From: Magnolia sinica | Taxonomy: Eukaryota; Streptophyta; Magnoliopsida; Magnoliales; Magnoliaceae | DNA: 64,000 nucleotides | NCBI RefSeq assembly: GCF_029962835.1 | Contig: NC_080588.1 | Coordinates: forward strand, 43,879,001-43,943,000 | Direction: 5' to 3' | Made by a program: the position numbers and the translations under genes | Notes under the pieces: generated by a model | What the model was told of the DNA's origin: nothing | Database searches by the model: none | What the model saw: the letters and a program-made list of their open reading frames with translations, nothing else | Shown here: piece by piece, positions 24,998-35,859 of the stretch | Numbering within the stretch: position 1 is the stretch's first letter | Layout of the letters: each line of letters starts with the position of its first letter

Positions 24998-25249
24998 GCC
25001 GCTTCATTTGGGTGAATCCGAAGGAAGAGGAAAAAAAAAAAGAGAGAATAGCAAGAGAGAGTGTAGCAGCGAGTGAAAGGAAGAAAGGAGAACGAGTGGC
25101 TGTGTAACTCGGTGCCACATTGCACTGAGTCAACCCACCTGTCTTGGGTTGATTCAGGTCAGTGAGGACCAAGAGCAGCCAAGAAGGAAACCATGGGACT
25201 CTTGCAGCCATTCAAATCCAGGAGCTGAAGTTAGAAACCCATCTCCATC

Positions 25250-26200
25250 AGGTAACGGCCGAACTCTAATTTGCAGCACCTCTCAGTCGGGCTGTGGAAA
25301 TGCAGAAAGCAGGCCCTTCAATGGGCTTTCAATCTAGCTGAAAACCGCCTTCAGCTGGCCCACTATCTAGGCAGAAAACAGGCCAAGATCTGGCATTTAT
25401 CAGGCCATGTAGAGGGTCGGAATCAGGCCTCCATCAAGCCTTGATTTGAACAGGAAACAGCCTGTTAACTGGCCTTGCGGCAAACCGTGCCCAGGGCCGA
25501 AAATCTAGCCTTCATCAGGCCATGCAGGGGGGCTGGATTGTGGGCCGCACTACACATCACAGTGGGCCACGCCCTGCATCTGAATTGTGGGCCACAAATT
25601 AGTCCGAAATCGGGCCTTTATCAGGCCCTGATTTGGGCTGTAAAATTCCCACCAACGGGCCTTGATTTGAGCTGAACATGGACCTCATTTGGGCCTTGAA
25701 TCAGACAGAAAGATTGACCTCAGATGCCCATACAACTGGACTGATATCAGGCCTCATCTGGGCCTTAAACCCAGCTAAAACTAGAGAACAGTTGGGCCCT
25801 TAATCCAGCTGAAATCATGATTTAAATCAGGCCTTTAAATGGGCCTTGGAAACCCCCTTTCAGCTGGCCCAAAACTGGGTCTTCACTAGGCCTTGATGGA
25901 CCGTGCTAGGGGCCAAGTGTAGCCTCTAGCTGGGCCTTTGATCCTAGCCCAAAACCAAAATTTCTGTGGGCGGCACCACATTCAAAATGGGTGGGCCGCA
26001 CCTCATTCGCAATGCAGTGGGCCTCACCATAAAGTGCTGTGGGCCAGCCCCACTTGGGCCTATGTTCAAACCCAATAGCTAGGCCAAAATGGGCCCAGTC
26101 CAGCCCTTAGTCATAATGGGCTTGGGCCCAAAAGTTGGGCCACCTATTATGACAAAAGCCTATAGGCCTAGTCACCTTAAGGCAGGCCCCAAATAACTTA
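25250..26200. repeat. GGCC-rich imperfect repeat block in the solo LTR
   Basis: Dozens of short strings such as TCAGGCCTT, GGGCCTTGA and AGCTGAAA recur at irregular spacing. The block is far richer in GGCC than its surroundings. No reading frame is supported. Confidence 0.65.
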
Positions 26201-26829
26201 GCTTGTGAGCCCTTTTAAATTCCCCAAAACCTTCAAAAAGTTAGTAGATAAAAACATTAGGAACTTTTATCTAATGCAAATTGTCCTCTAGGAAGCTACT
26301 TGCGTGATTTTGGGCCTCAGGATATTTATAGAAATGTGAATCAAGGACGGTAACACAACCCCATAGGTGAGAACTCACCCTTTGAGCTTTCCACTTAAAT
26401 TTACTAACCTAGACATAAATGATGCTTTAATTCTATTTAGTTAGTAACTCTAAATTATTTAATTTACTTATTTCATTTCATGAATATGCTAATATGGTGC
26501 ATGATTGGCTCGTGTAACGTATGAATGTTGTGTCTCTATAATGCTAGTAACATGAATGATTCGGTTGCCACATGTTATAGAGTTTACTAATTAACCAAAT
26601 GTTGTTGTTGTGATTATCTTATGGATTGAATATAACATGTTAAGGACTTACCATCTCGCGGGACCTATTTGACTTATACAGGCTTGATCACTCACCTGCC
26701 TTATATAGCTTGGACTACACTTTGCCTTACATGGATTGGACCGCATGATTACTCTATGTGGCTTGGACCGTAAATTTGCCCTTAGTAACCTTGGTGGAAC
26801 ATTGGTGCCCTTTTGTGGCTAGTTGATTC

Positions 26830-27270
26830 TCTCTTCATTTTGTGGCGTTCGATCGTATGGTGATTTTCGGGTGGAGCGGGTGTTTGCTTAGCGATTTCCT
26901 AGCCATCTTGCGGTGTTCACATACGATATAATTTTCAGGTGAAGTAGAGTTTTACATGTGAGGTTACTACCCATCTTGCGATGTTTGGTCATACCATGAT
27001 TTTCAGGTGAAGCGAGTGTTCGCATAGCAATTTCCTAGCCATCTTACGGTGTTCACATACGATTTGATTTCCAGGTGGTCTAGAGTTTGTATGTTGTTTG
27101 TCTCTTCATCTTGTAGTGTTCAGTCGTACCATAATTTTCAAGTGGAGCGGGTGTTCGCTTAGCGATTTCCTAGCCATCTTGTGGTGTTCACGTACGATTT
27201 GATTTCTAAGTGAAGTAGAGGTTTAAAGCTTGATTTTCTAGCCATTTTATGGAGGTTGTAAGATTGACTA
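26830..27270. repeat. Tandem repeat of ~135 bp in the solo LTR
   Basis: Three units share AGCGATTTCCTAGCCATCTT (near 26889, 27028 and 27160), each preceded by a GAGCGGGTGTTCGC-type string and followed by GTGTTCACATACGAT. Confidence 0.7.
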
Positions 27271-27865
27271 TTTTAACTATTTGGACATGACCCTTTGCAT
27301 TGCGATTTTCATTACATTCCCTAAATGTTGAAATTGTGTTAACTAGCTTAATTCTGAATGCATGATCATGATTCTTGAATTGTATTGTTTAAAATGCCAT
27401 TCTCATATATTGTGATTTATGTTGGATTATGAATGATGAGTGCGTAATCTTAGAGGGTGCTCCTCACTGCGATAGCCATTGACGCTATCAAACCATAACA
27501 GTTGATGCAGGTATAGAGCAAGCCGATGTTGTTCACTGGGTTGCTAGAGCAAATCAGTTAGCTGGGGAGCTAGACGAGGTCCATGCGGCCCATATAGAGC
27601 TCCATCATTAGATGATACATTTTTGTTTCTTTTTAATGAACTTTGTTATTTGAGATTGTATAAGTCCTGTATGGACGTTACATTTGGAATTTTATGATAA
27701 TCAGAATGTTTTTATTCAATACATGGTTCATTCTAGCTTCGCTGCTGTTAACTCTAATTAATGATAAGCGGTTCAAATTTACACTGAATTTTTAAGGTTA
27801 ACACTTGGGTTTTTGGAAAACGGGTCATATACTCGGGTTCTAAAAACACGGGGCATTACAGCTTG

Positions 27866-29195
27866 ACCTAAAACCTTTGCCCTCTGATTTGAAATATGTC
27901 CATTTAGGTCAAGATGAGACATACCCGGTAGTGATTTCTTCCCACCTTGAGTAAGAACAGGAGAGTATACTCATTTCTACTCTCATTGAGTACAAAAGAG
28001 CCCTTGGATGGTTGATTGCGGACCTCAAGAGAATTGACCCTTTGATCTGTACTCACCGCATTTATCTAGAGAATAATGTGAAGACATCCCAGAAACTACA
28101 ACGTAGATTAAATCTAAACATGAAGGAAGTGGATAAGGCCGAAGTTCTTAAGCTATTGGATGTGGGCATCATATACCCTATATCTGATTGCTAATGGGTG
28201 AGTCTAACTCAAATGGTTCCTAAGAAATTTGAAATCACCATCATAGCCAATGCTAACAATGAATTTGTGTCAATTAAAGTTACTACTAGTTAGAGAATAT
28301 GCATTGACTATAGGAAATTGAATACCGTCATAAAGGACTACTTTCATTTGCCCTTTATTGATCAAATCTTGGAAATGCTAGCTAGTCATTCCTATTACTA
28401 TTTCCTTGACAGATATTTGGGCTACAACCAGATAGAGATAGCCCCTGAAGATTAGGAAAAGACAACATTCACATGTCCCTTTGGCACCTTTGCTTACCGA
28501 AGGATGCCATTTGGACCATGTAATGCCCCCACCACTTTTCAGCGATGTATGATGAGTATTTTTTCTGACATGGTAGGGCAATATTTAGAGGTCTTCATGT
28601 ATGACTTCTCTATCTTTAGTTCATCCTTCAATGATTGTTTTGAGAATCTTAAATGGGTGCTGAAGCGATGTGAGGAAAAGAACTTGGTATTAGATTGGGA
28701 GCAGTGTCATTTCATGGTTCGTAAGAGGATTGTCCTTGGACATATCATCTCGTCCAAGGAATTGAGGTAAATAAGGCTAAGATTGATCTTATCTCTAACT
28801 TATCTCCACCTAAGAACATACAAGATATGAGATTCTTTTTAGTACACGCCAAATTTTATAGGAGATTCATAAAAAACTTTAGTCACCTCTCTCATCCTTT
28901 ATACAATCTATTTTAGAAGGATGTACCATACGAGTAGACTGAGAAATGTCAGGAAGCTTTTTCTAAGCTCAAGGGCATGTTAACCACTGCACCTATCATG
29001 CAGCCACCCGACTGGAGTATTTCTTTTGAAATTATGTGTGATGCGTCCGATTATGCTCTTGGGTCAATGTTAGACTAGAGAAAAGAGAAGAAGCCTTATG
29101 TTATACACTGCGCAAGTAGAATTCTAAATCCTACCCAAGTGAATTACTCAACTACAAAGAAGGAACTCTTAGCTGTAGTATTCGCTTTGGACAAA
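27866..29195 (+). pseudogene. Inner Athila-like pol remnant (RT and RNase H)
   Basis: This resumes directly after the solo LTR with the segment LKPLPSDLKY. Reverse transcriptase strings are MPFGPCNAPTTFQRCM and EVFMYDF (28504-28770), and the RNase H start contains TTKKELLAVVFALDKF (about 29150-29190). The reading ends where LTR sequence begins at about 29195, and no integrase is present. Confidence 0.85.
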
Positions 29196-30326
29196 TTTAA
29201 GAACTTGGATTGAAAAGGGTGCTAAAAGCATGGATTTGATGCTCAAGAATCACCAAAGCAAGGGATGGATCTTAGGAGACCAAAATTGAAGAATTCACAT
29301 GCCAAAGATCCAAGAAAACTAAGTGAGGAATGAAAAAAATTAAAGATTTGAAGTGAAGAAAAGGAATCCTAAAATTGTCTTGAAAAAGCATATTTTAAAA
29401 CTCTAGGTCATTCTATAAAATTGCATAAAGTGAAGTCTATTTTGGAAAACTGCGAAGAGTGAAGTCTATTTTAGCAAACTGCATAAATTTGAGCCGATTT
29501 CTAGAGTTTTCAATTATGTGCAAAAATTAGAGTTCCACAACTATAAATAAGACTCCGTAGGATGTTACAAAGCATCTTCTAGGGTTTAAGGAGTGGAGAA
29601 AAAGGGTGGAGAAGTCGTCACTAAAAGTTTTTCTTCATCTTCCTAAGTTGTTTTCATGTTTTTCTTAAGAGACTTTATTCCAATCATGTCTATGGTTAGC
29701 TAAACCTCTTATATAGGACTAAGGGGTGAAACTTGTAGTGTGATGGGATGTTTCTTTTACTTTAATTCATGTTTATAATGAACCTTCTTTGATTCTAGTT
29801 TGATTTTAAAGGAATACTTTCAGTTTTTAATAGTTTATTATGACTCAAATTACAGTAGATCTACAATAGCTTTAAGTCTCTTCTTTTCATGTTTTTGAGA
29901 TTGCGGGATTGATAAATCCTGGTATTGGCCATCGTCCCATGGCATGGTTTGGTGATGGAATCCCTTCCAATTATCACAACTCTCCTCCATTGAGAATTAA
30001 GTCAAGGAAAGTTCAGATTTGATCTTAATTGTTATATCTTCCAAGGATAGGACTCCAATTCCAATTGTGGTACTTGAATCAAGTAAGAGGGCTCCCGATC
30101 ACTGCAAGTGGATCCTTAGAAACCTTAGTTCCCCCGTTTGAATTCTTAAGTTTCTAATTACACACTTTACAATTACTCCTTTTAATTCTAGATTTAAATT
30201 CATATCTTTTTTTAGTTCTAGTTCTAGTTAATTTTAGAAACGTACAAGTTTCAGTCCCTGTGGATTCGACCTCGGTCTTACCGAGATTATTACTACATCG
30301 TGACCCTAAACTTGGGGTTGTGAATA
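29195..30326 (+). repeat. Partial 3' LTR of inner Athila-like element
   Basis: It is collinear with 5' LTR positions from about 19060 to 20188 (for example GCATGGATTTGATGCTCAAG and CATGGCATGGTTTGGTGATG). Its right edge is followed by the GTTTC target duplication. Confidence 0.85.
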
Positions 30327-30620
30327 GTTTCTAAAAAGGAAATAAGGAAAGCAACCTAGTTTCTAAAAAAAAAAAAAAAAAAATTCTAAAACCAGAAAAT
30401 AGAATGTTTTTAAAAATTAAAAGTTAGTTTTTAAAAACAAATTAGGAAAGGTTCTATTCTAAAATTCAAAAGTAGAAAAATGAAAGTTCCTAAAAATAGA
30501 AAAGGAAAGTTTCTAAACCTAGAATTTGAAAGCTAAGTTAGTTTCTAAAATAATTCGAAAAAACTTTAATCTTAAACTAATTCCAAAACCAGTTAATGTT
30601 TGAAAAACACAACTATTAAT

Positions 30621-30637
30621 CCTTGGCAACGGTGCTA
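30621..30637 (-). other. Primer-binding site of outer Athila-like element
   Basis: On the minus strand the string AGCACCGTTGCCAAGG sits a few bases after the LTR edge. It corresponds to the inner element's primer site TGGCGCCGTTGCC. Confidence 0.75.
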
Positions 30638-30643
30638 AAAACT

Positions 30644-32314
30644 TTTTCAAAACCCCAAGTGTAGGGTCGCGACGTAATAATAATCTCGGTGAGACCGTGG
30701 TTGAATCCACAGGGATTAATCTCGTGAGTATTATGAAAGCAACTAGAAGTAGAACTAGAAGAAGATGTAAACCTAAATCTGAAAGTGTAGAGAGAGTAAT
30801 TGTGAATTATTTAACTAAAACTTAAGAAATTCAAAGGTGAGAACTAGGGTTTCCAAGGATTCACTTGTAGAGATCAAGGCAATCTATGCTTGATTCAAGG
30901 ACACAACTGGAATCAAAGTCCTATCTTATTCAGTTGGAAGATATCTTAGTAAAACCAAATCTGAACTTCCTTTGACCTAATTCTCAATGGATGAGAGTTG
31001 TGAGAACTGGAATTGATTCCATCACAAAACCATGCCTAGGAGGCAATGGCTCACAATAAGATACCCCAATCTCATAACCAAACATAAGAGAATCATAAAG
31101 ATTAGAAGGGATTCCGTCATCTAACCATACTGAAGGGACGATGGTGAATAATAAGATTTCTTAATTTCACAATCTCAATACATGAAAAGAACATACTCAA
31201 AGCTATCGCAGATCTATTGTAATTTGAGTCACAACAAACTATTAAAAACTGAAAGTATTTCTTAAATATCAAACTAGAATCAAAGAGAGTTCAACTTAAA
31301 CATGAATCAATACAATAAAAAACATCTCATTACGCTACAAGCTTCACCTCTTAACCCTAGCTAAGAGGTTTAGCCAACCATAGTCATGATTGGAACTAAA
31401 ACCCTAGAAGAAAGCGATGAAAAACTAAGGAAGAAGAAGAACACTTGGCGACGACTCTCCACACTTTTACTCAACTCCTCAAACCTTAGATTATGCCTAG
31501 GAATGCCCTCGGGATTCCTATTTGTAGTTGTGCAATACCTCCTTTTGCACTTCTTTGGAAAAATTCAGAAACTGCCTCAAATTTACGCACTCCGCGTAAC
31601 TCTGAGTAACTTCGCGTGATCCGTTCGATGACATCGAACAGTCTTTGATGTCATCAAAGGTGTCCTTTATATGTGCTTTTTCTATGCTTTTGTAGCTTCA
31701 TTCGGACTCTGTAACCTTATATGTCATCGAACCTACTTTCAATGTCATCGAAGAGGAATTCGATGTCATCGAACATTATTCGAGAAATCGATAATGTGAC
31801 CAAAACAGTTCAGAAGGTTTATCCAATTTCCTCAATAAATTAATATCATCGAGCAGATCTTCGATGTCATCGAGCAGAGCTTCGAGTCATCGAATAAATT
31901 CTCGAGTCATCAAAAAATGTCTTCAATTTGTCCAGCGACCAACTCGATTTTCCTTCATAAATTTGATATCATCGACCTATGTTCAATGTCATCGAATGCG
32001 TCCTCGATGTCATCAAACGGTGCTCGATGACACAGTCAATGTGTATTCTGCACTTGTTCTTTCGGCTTTGCTCCTTCTCCACTTGGTTTTCTTAAATCTT
32101 GGGACCTTAAAATCTTCAATCTTTGTCTCCTAAGATCTATTATTTGCATTGATAATCTTTGAGTGTCAAATCCATGCTTTTAGCACCTTTTCGAATATAA
32201 GCTCTTAAATTCACTTTGCAACACAAACATGAGTAAAATAGGACATTAAGCAGTAATATGTTCGTAAAACTAAGATATAAATGGGGTCCAATATGCAACA
32301 TTTGATCCTCAACA
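30644..32314 (-). repeat. 5' LTR of outer Athila-like element
   Basis: On the minus strand it begins TGTTGAGGATCAAATGTTGC (at 32314) and ends at the primer-binding site. At 1.67 kb it is about 440 bp longer than the inner element's LTR. The extra length is largely a cassette of imperfect TCGATGTCATCGAA-type repeats at about 31620-32040. Confidence 0.85.
31620..32040. repeat. TCGATGTCATCGA-type repeat cassette inside an LTR
   Basis: About a dozen imperfect copies of the near-palindromic unit TTCGATGTCATCGAA are spaced 20-40 bp apart. It sits at the same internal LTR position where sister LTRs carry unrelated short repeats. Confidence 0.8.
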
Positions 32315-32600
32315 GCTAACCATAATGCTCAGATCCTAATTGTGTTATCAAAGTCATCATGATTTATAGAACATTAACCTATGTGTGGAACTTTGAAGCT
32401 TAGGTGTTGTTTTTAAATTAATTGAATTACATACATTCAAAACCTTCAAAATCAAATCATCCGTTTAGTTTTTATTATTTAGTTTTGCATTTGATTTTTT
32501 CATTATCATAAATTATCTCTCTGTGGGATCGACCCTGTATTCGTAGGATATTACTTACGAACATCTGCACTTTGAGGCAAGCAATCAATTCCCTTAGATT
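32315..32600 (+). other. Possible end of another gypsy LTR
   Basis: The string CTGTGGGATCGACCCTGTAT near 32520 resembles the GTGGATTCGACC near-terminal motif of the Athila-like LTRs, but the rest does not match them. It could be a remnant of a different subfamily. Weak evidence. Confidence 0.35.
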
Positions 32601-33053
32601 TTGTTAATATAAATTGGCCGGCAAAGGAGTTTGATGTCAGGTGGACCCCATCAATGATTTAGATGGACCTAATGATTGAAACAAAAAATGTAAGGGGGCA
32701 ACGGTCACCTTCCAAACTTTTTTCCTTGGTGTGGCCCACCTGAATCATGGATATGAGTCTGTTTATAAATTTTGGTATGGATTCTGATGGTTAGAGCATA
32801 TTTCATGTATCATTATGGTCTGCCTTGTAAAAATCAAGGATGGATGTCCCTCTGCCCCACTATTTTCTTTCATATGGTACGTTTGAATTATAATATGACC
32901 TATTTCTTTTGGTCCTTATGCTTAGCATAGATTACACATCTGATGGTCGGAGTGGATCTTACTTGCCTGTCACGGTCAGCCTAGTACAAGTGCAAGTTGT
33001 GCATCCTATAAATTTTTGTCCTGCAGTTCTCTGGTAAAAACGTAAGCTTTATA

Positions 33054-33128
<75 letters not shown>

Positions 33129-33770
33129 GCTCACACACAACTAGTTGGACACTCCATCTTCGTCCAATTAGTTAACATTTAATGAGAAAAAATTCGTCTT
33201 CCATACATTACACGCAACTATATTAAAGGTAAGTTTTTACTTGGGGAAAAGGGGTTATGGCTTGGGTGGGCCCCACCATGGTGTTAATGTGAAATCCAGC
33301 CCAACCACCAAGCGCATCACCTCATGCTAGACCTAAGGCTCAAAAATTATCACCATCCCCAGTTTAGGTGGACCATGCGATTGAAAATAGTGTATGGGAA
33401 AGATTCTTGCCTCAAACTCTTTCCGTTGTTGTGTCCCACTTGAAGTACATATGGGCCTGATTTTTGTGATCAAAGCTTACCCTTGGGTGTGGAATCTAAT
33501 GGATGGAGTGGATTTTACATACTCATCAGGATGGACGTTATAAAAACCAACGGTAGATGTCTCTCTCAACTATTCAACTAGTGTGGCCCACAAAATCAAA
33601 GGTCAGACTTATTTTTAGGCTCTAGACGTATAACGAGATTACACATCTAATGGTCGCAGTGGATCTCACATGGGCATCACAGTGGACCAGGTCGTACCGT
33701 AAATTTTGTTTTACTAAGGTTCTCGGTACAATGAGCTGGACTATAGGTTAAAGTCCAGCTAGCTTACAAC
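32601..33770. other. Spacer with partial fold-back elements and an AT microsatellite
   Basis: Fold-back cues (GTGTGGCCCACCTGAATCATG near 32730, GGTGGGCCCCACCATGGTG near 33267, AATGGATGGAGTGGATTTTA near 33510) and an AT run at 33051-33125 are seen. No gene is recognised. Confidence 0.55.
33051..33125. repeat. (AT)n microsatellite
   Basis: An AT dinucleotide run with a single G interruption. Confidence 0.95.
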
Positions 33771-33974
33771 TCCCAACCTTTCTTGTGCATATGATATCAA
33801 ACTCGTCCCATAAATTGGCCATTATGATCATCCTATTTTGGAAAATACATATGTAAAAGACACTCATTAGTGGACCACACTTTTGTTTGTTTATTTACCC
33901 ATGTCTGGAGGATGTTTTATAGTGTGGCCTACTTAATTTGCAGGTAAGACTGAACTTTGTATTATATGATCCTT
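33771..33974 (+). repeat. Duplicated flank, left copy
   Basis: This 204 bp segment (starting TCCCAACCTTTCTTGTGC, ending TATATGATCCTT) recurs at 43326-43529 with about two differences. It ends exactly where the Tat element begins. Confidence 0.92.
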
Positions 33975-34514
33975 ATTGGGGGCAAAAATACAAGTCCGAA
34001 GATTCGGACTTAATGCCTCGGGACTCGGACTTAATACCTCGGGTCACCGAAGGATGTGTCAAATCCGAGGCATGGTTCGCTAAACCGAGACAATGGTTGA
34101 GTCGGTTCGGACGACTTATCAGCGTTCCGGGCATGTGTCGGGCGGACCACCTTGCAAGACCGACCGTCGCTAGGTCAGATCTCATCCCGAATATCTTGGG
34201 ATAAGATCTCTGACCCCGAAGCTCACGGGATCGGATGACGGCTCAAGACGGGCACGATCCTACCTCCGTGATCCCAGGAGAAGATCCCGCGCTAAATATC
34301 AGGAGGACCCCAGCAGCTATAAAAGGAGGACCCCTGTCACCTTGAGAGGTACGAAACAAATTCCCTCTAAAAACCTTTCAATACTTTGAGACCCCGAATC
34401 CAGGCCTGACTTTGGCATCGGAGGGTCCCCTGCTCAAGCCAGGGTCTCCTTTGTCCTCTTCCTGTGCAGGCATACAAGGGTTCAGGAGGACGAACCAGAT
34501 ACATTGCATCAACA
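33974..34514 (+). repeat. 5' LTR of Tat element
   Basis: 541 bp, containing GGGGGCAAAAATACAAGTCC near its start, a TATAAAA box at 34318-34324, and CATTGCATCAACA at its right edge, followed by the primer-binding site. Confidence 0.9.
34318..34324 (+). promoter_or_regulatory. TATA box of Tat 5' LTR
   Basis: TATAAAA in the context CAGCAGCTATAAAAGGAGG, about 200 bp before the LTR edge. It is the expected promoter for the genomic transcript. Confidence 0.75.
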
Positions 34515-34517
34515 ATT

Positions 34518-34535
34518 TGGCGCCGCCTGTGGGAA
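34518..34535 (+). other. Primer-binding site of Tat element
   Basis: TGGCGCCGCCTGTGGGAA starts three bases after the LTR edge, the characteristic Tat-lineage primer site. Confidence 0.88.
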
Positions 34536-34575
34536 CCGTGCAAGAAAGCCATCTCGTATCACTATATTGATTCCA

Positions 34576-35836
34576 ATGGTGATGACTAGAAGGACGGTCC
34601 CAGAGGAAGATTTAAATGAGATTGAAGGACCGGTGGGTCCAGTCGCGGCCCCCGCGGCCCAGAACCCACCTAACAACCGCCAACGAGGAGCGACCCGGAC
34701 AAGCAACAATCAGCGGGATCGCGACGATGGACGGTTGGATAAGGAGGTTCAAGAAATCCGGTCTGATATGAATATGATGAAGCAGATGCTGGAACGAATG
34801 TATCAGCAACAAATGCAGCCGCTCCCTCATCCTCAAGGGGAGACGGCACGGGCTCCAGCTACGGCTACGGCGGTTGATCCTCAACCTCCCGCGCCGCAGT
34901 CTGTCCGCCCAAGCCAACCCCAAGGCGGATCAGAACCATCTCCGGCGCAGTCAGCCAACGCTTCCCTGCCCCCGACTGATCTTCGGCACGAAATAGAGCG
35001 AAGAAGGCGCAATCGCCCTTCCATGGAAGGCACGGCAGAAAGCAGCGAAACATGGAAAGCCAAATTTTAAAAAAGAAGTGCGGGAAGAGATGGCAAAAGA
35101 GATGGCGGACATAAAGCACGGCCGGAATGTATATTCAACCGGGTCCGAAGCGAAGGCATCCCCCTTTGTGGACTCGGTACTGAAGGCCCGATTGCCCGAG
35201 AGGTTTCGATTACCTCAAATCACTCCTTTCACCGGCAAGACCGACCCGACCGAGCATATCGAGTGCTTCAGAACCTATATGGAACTTCACGATGCCTCGG
35301 ATGCAGTAATGTGTCGGGCCTTTTCTCTTACATTGACTGATGTAGCTCGACTGTGGTTCAAACAGCTGAAACCAAAGTCCATCAGTTCATTCGTTGAGTT
35401 GAGCGACGCCTTCCTCACCAACTTCATCGGCGGAAAGAAGAAATTGAAGCCCCCTGCACATCTGAATAGCGTAGTTCAGAAGCAGGGAGAGCTATTGAAA
35501 GATTACATCAAGCGTTTTAATTTCGAATCCCTTCAAGTTCGAAAACATTCGGAAGAAACGGCCCTCAATGCGCTCATGCAAGGAGTTAGGGATAAGCCAT
35601 TCCTGGCATCTCTAGACAAAACTCCGCCCGATACTCTGGCAGAGTTTATGGCACGATCCGATAAATATGCCAACGCCGAGGAAGCGCGAATCCTGCGTGA
35701 AACTAAAACCTTGGCCAAAGAGTCGGCCAAAAAAGAGGCCGACTCGGCCGGAGGAAGGAAACGCAAGATCAAGCGCGTGACGAGCGAAGGTCAGGAAAAC
35801 GGCCGGATCGAAGATTTTCCACATATACTCCCCTGA
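34576..35836 (+). pseudogene. Tat gag region
   Basis: The likely start is the ATG at 34576 (MTRRTVPEEDLNEIEG follows shortly). It is followed by a proline- and glutamine-rich linker with MKQMLERMYQQQ and then a capsid domain at about 35170-35700 with FTGKTDPTEHIECFRTYM and WFKQLKPKSISSF. The zinc-knuckle-like segment CHYHRDHGHNTSDC follows at about 35938-35980. This part packages the element RNA. It is nearly whole but not perfect. Confidence 0.88.
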
Positions 35837-35859
35837 ATAAGACTCGGGAAGAGGTACTG

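Larger units (their letters stand above)
23436..27860. mobile_element. Solo long LTR (4.4 kb), inserted in Athila-like pol
   Basis: A 5 bp duplication GCTTG flanks it (23431-23435 and 27861-27865), and the Athila reading frame region resumes directly after it. The ends read TCTAACACCCCCGTAC and ACGGGGCATTACA, as in long Del/Tekay-type LTRs. A TATAAATA box lies at 24990. It contains AT microsatellites (about 23503-23536 and 23874-23912), a GGCCTT-rich segment (about 25250-26200) and a tandem repeat (about 26830-27270). No gag or pol lies inside, so it is a solo LTR left by LTR-LTR recombination. The parent family is inferred from the ends only. Confidence 0.8.
18959..30326 (+). mobile_element. 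Inner Athila-like retrotransposon inserted in the outer one
   Basis: The parts run left to right: 5' LTR 18959-20188, primer-binding site about 20195-20212, leader with repeated TTTAGAAACTTTC-type strings to 21052, gag from about 21053, protease region about 22800-23300, pol (RT and RNase H) about 27866-29195, and a partial 3' LTR 29195-30326. The 5 bp string GTTTC flanks both sides (18954-18958 and 30327-30331), and the outer element's leader continues on either side, so this is an insertion. It is interrupted by a solo long LTR (23436-27860). Integrase is not seen. It is broken, with many interruptions. Confidence 0.85.
15017..32314 (-). mobile_element. Outer Athila-like Ty3/gypsy retrotransposon, nested and broken
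   Basis: On the minus strand the order is 5' LTR (30644-32314), primer-binding site (about 30621-30637), leader (30332-30620 and 18650-18958), gag (about 17130-18600), protease region (about 16550-16950), reverse transcriptase (about 15650-16300) and RNase H (about 15050-15600). Gag wording such as LFPFSLKEKAKTWLHSL and RNase H wording such as ADHLSRL and TTEKELSAVVFALDKF are typical of the Athila lineage. The leader is split by a second, oppositely oriented Athila-like element. Integrase and the 3' LTR are not seen; the left edge abuts another LTR. It is broken with many interruptions and is clearly old. Confidence 0.85.

Noticed and set aside
34504-34575. Gag start upstream of 34576
   Set aside because: This would start inside the LTR and read through the primer-binding site; the ATG at 34576 is the natural start.
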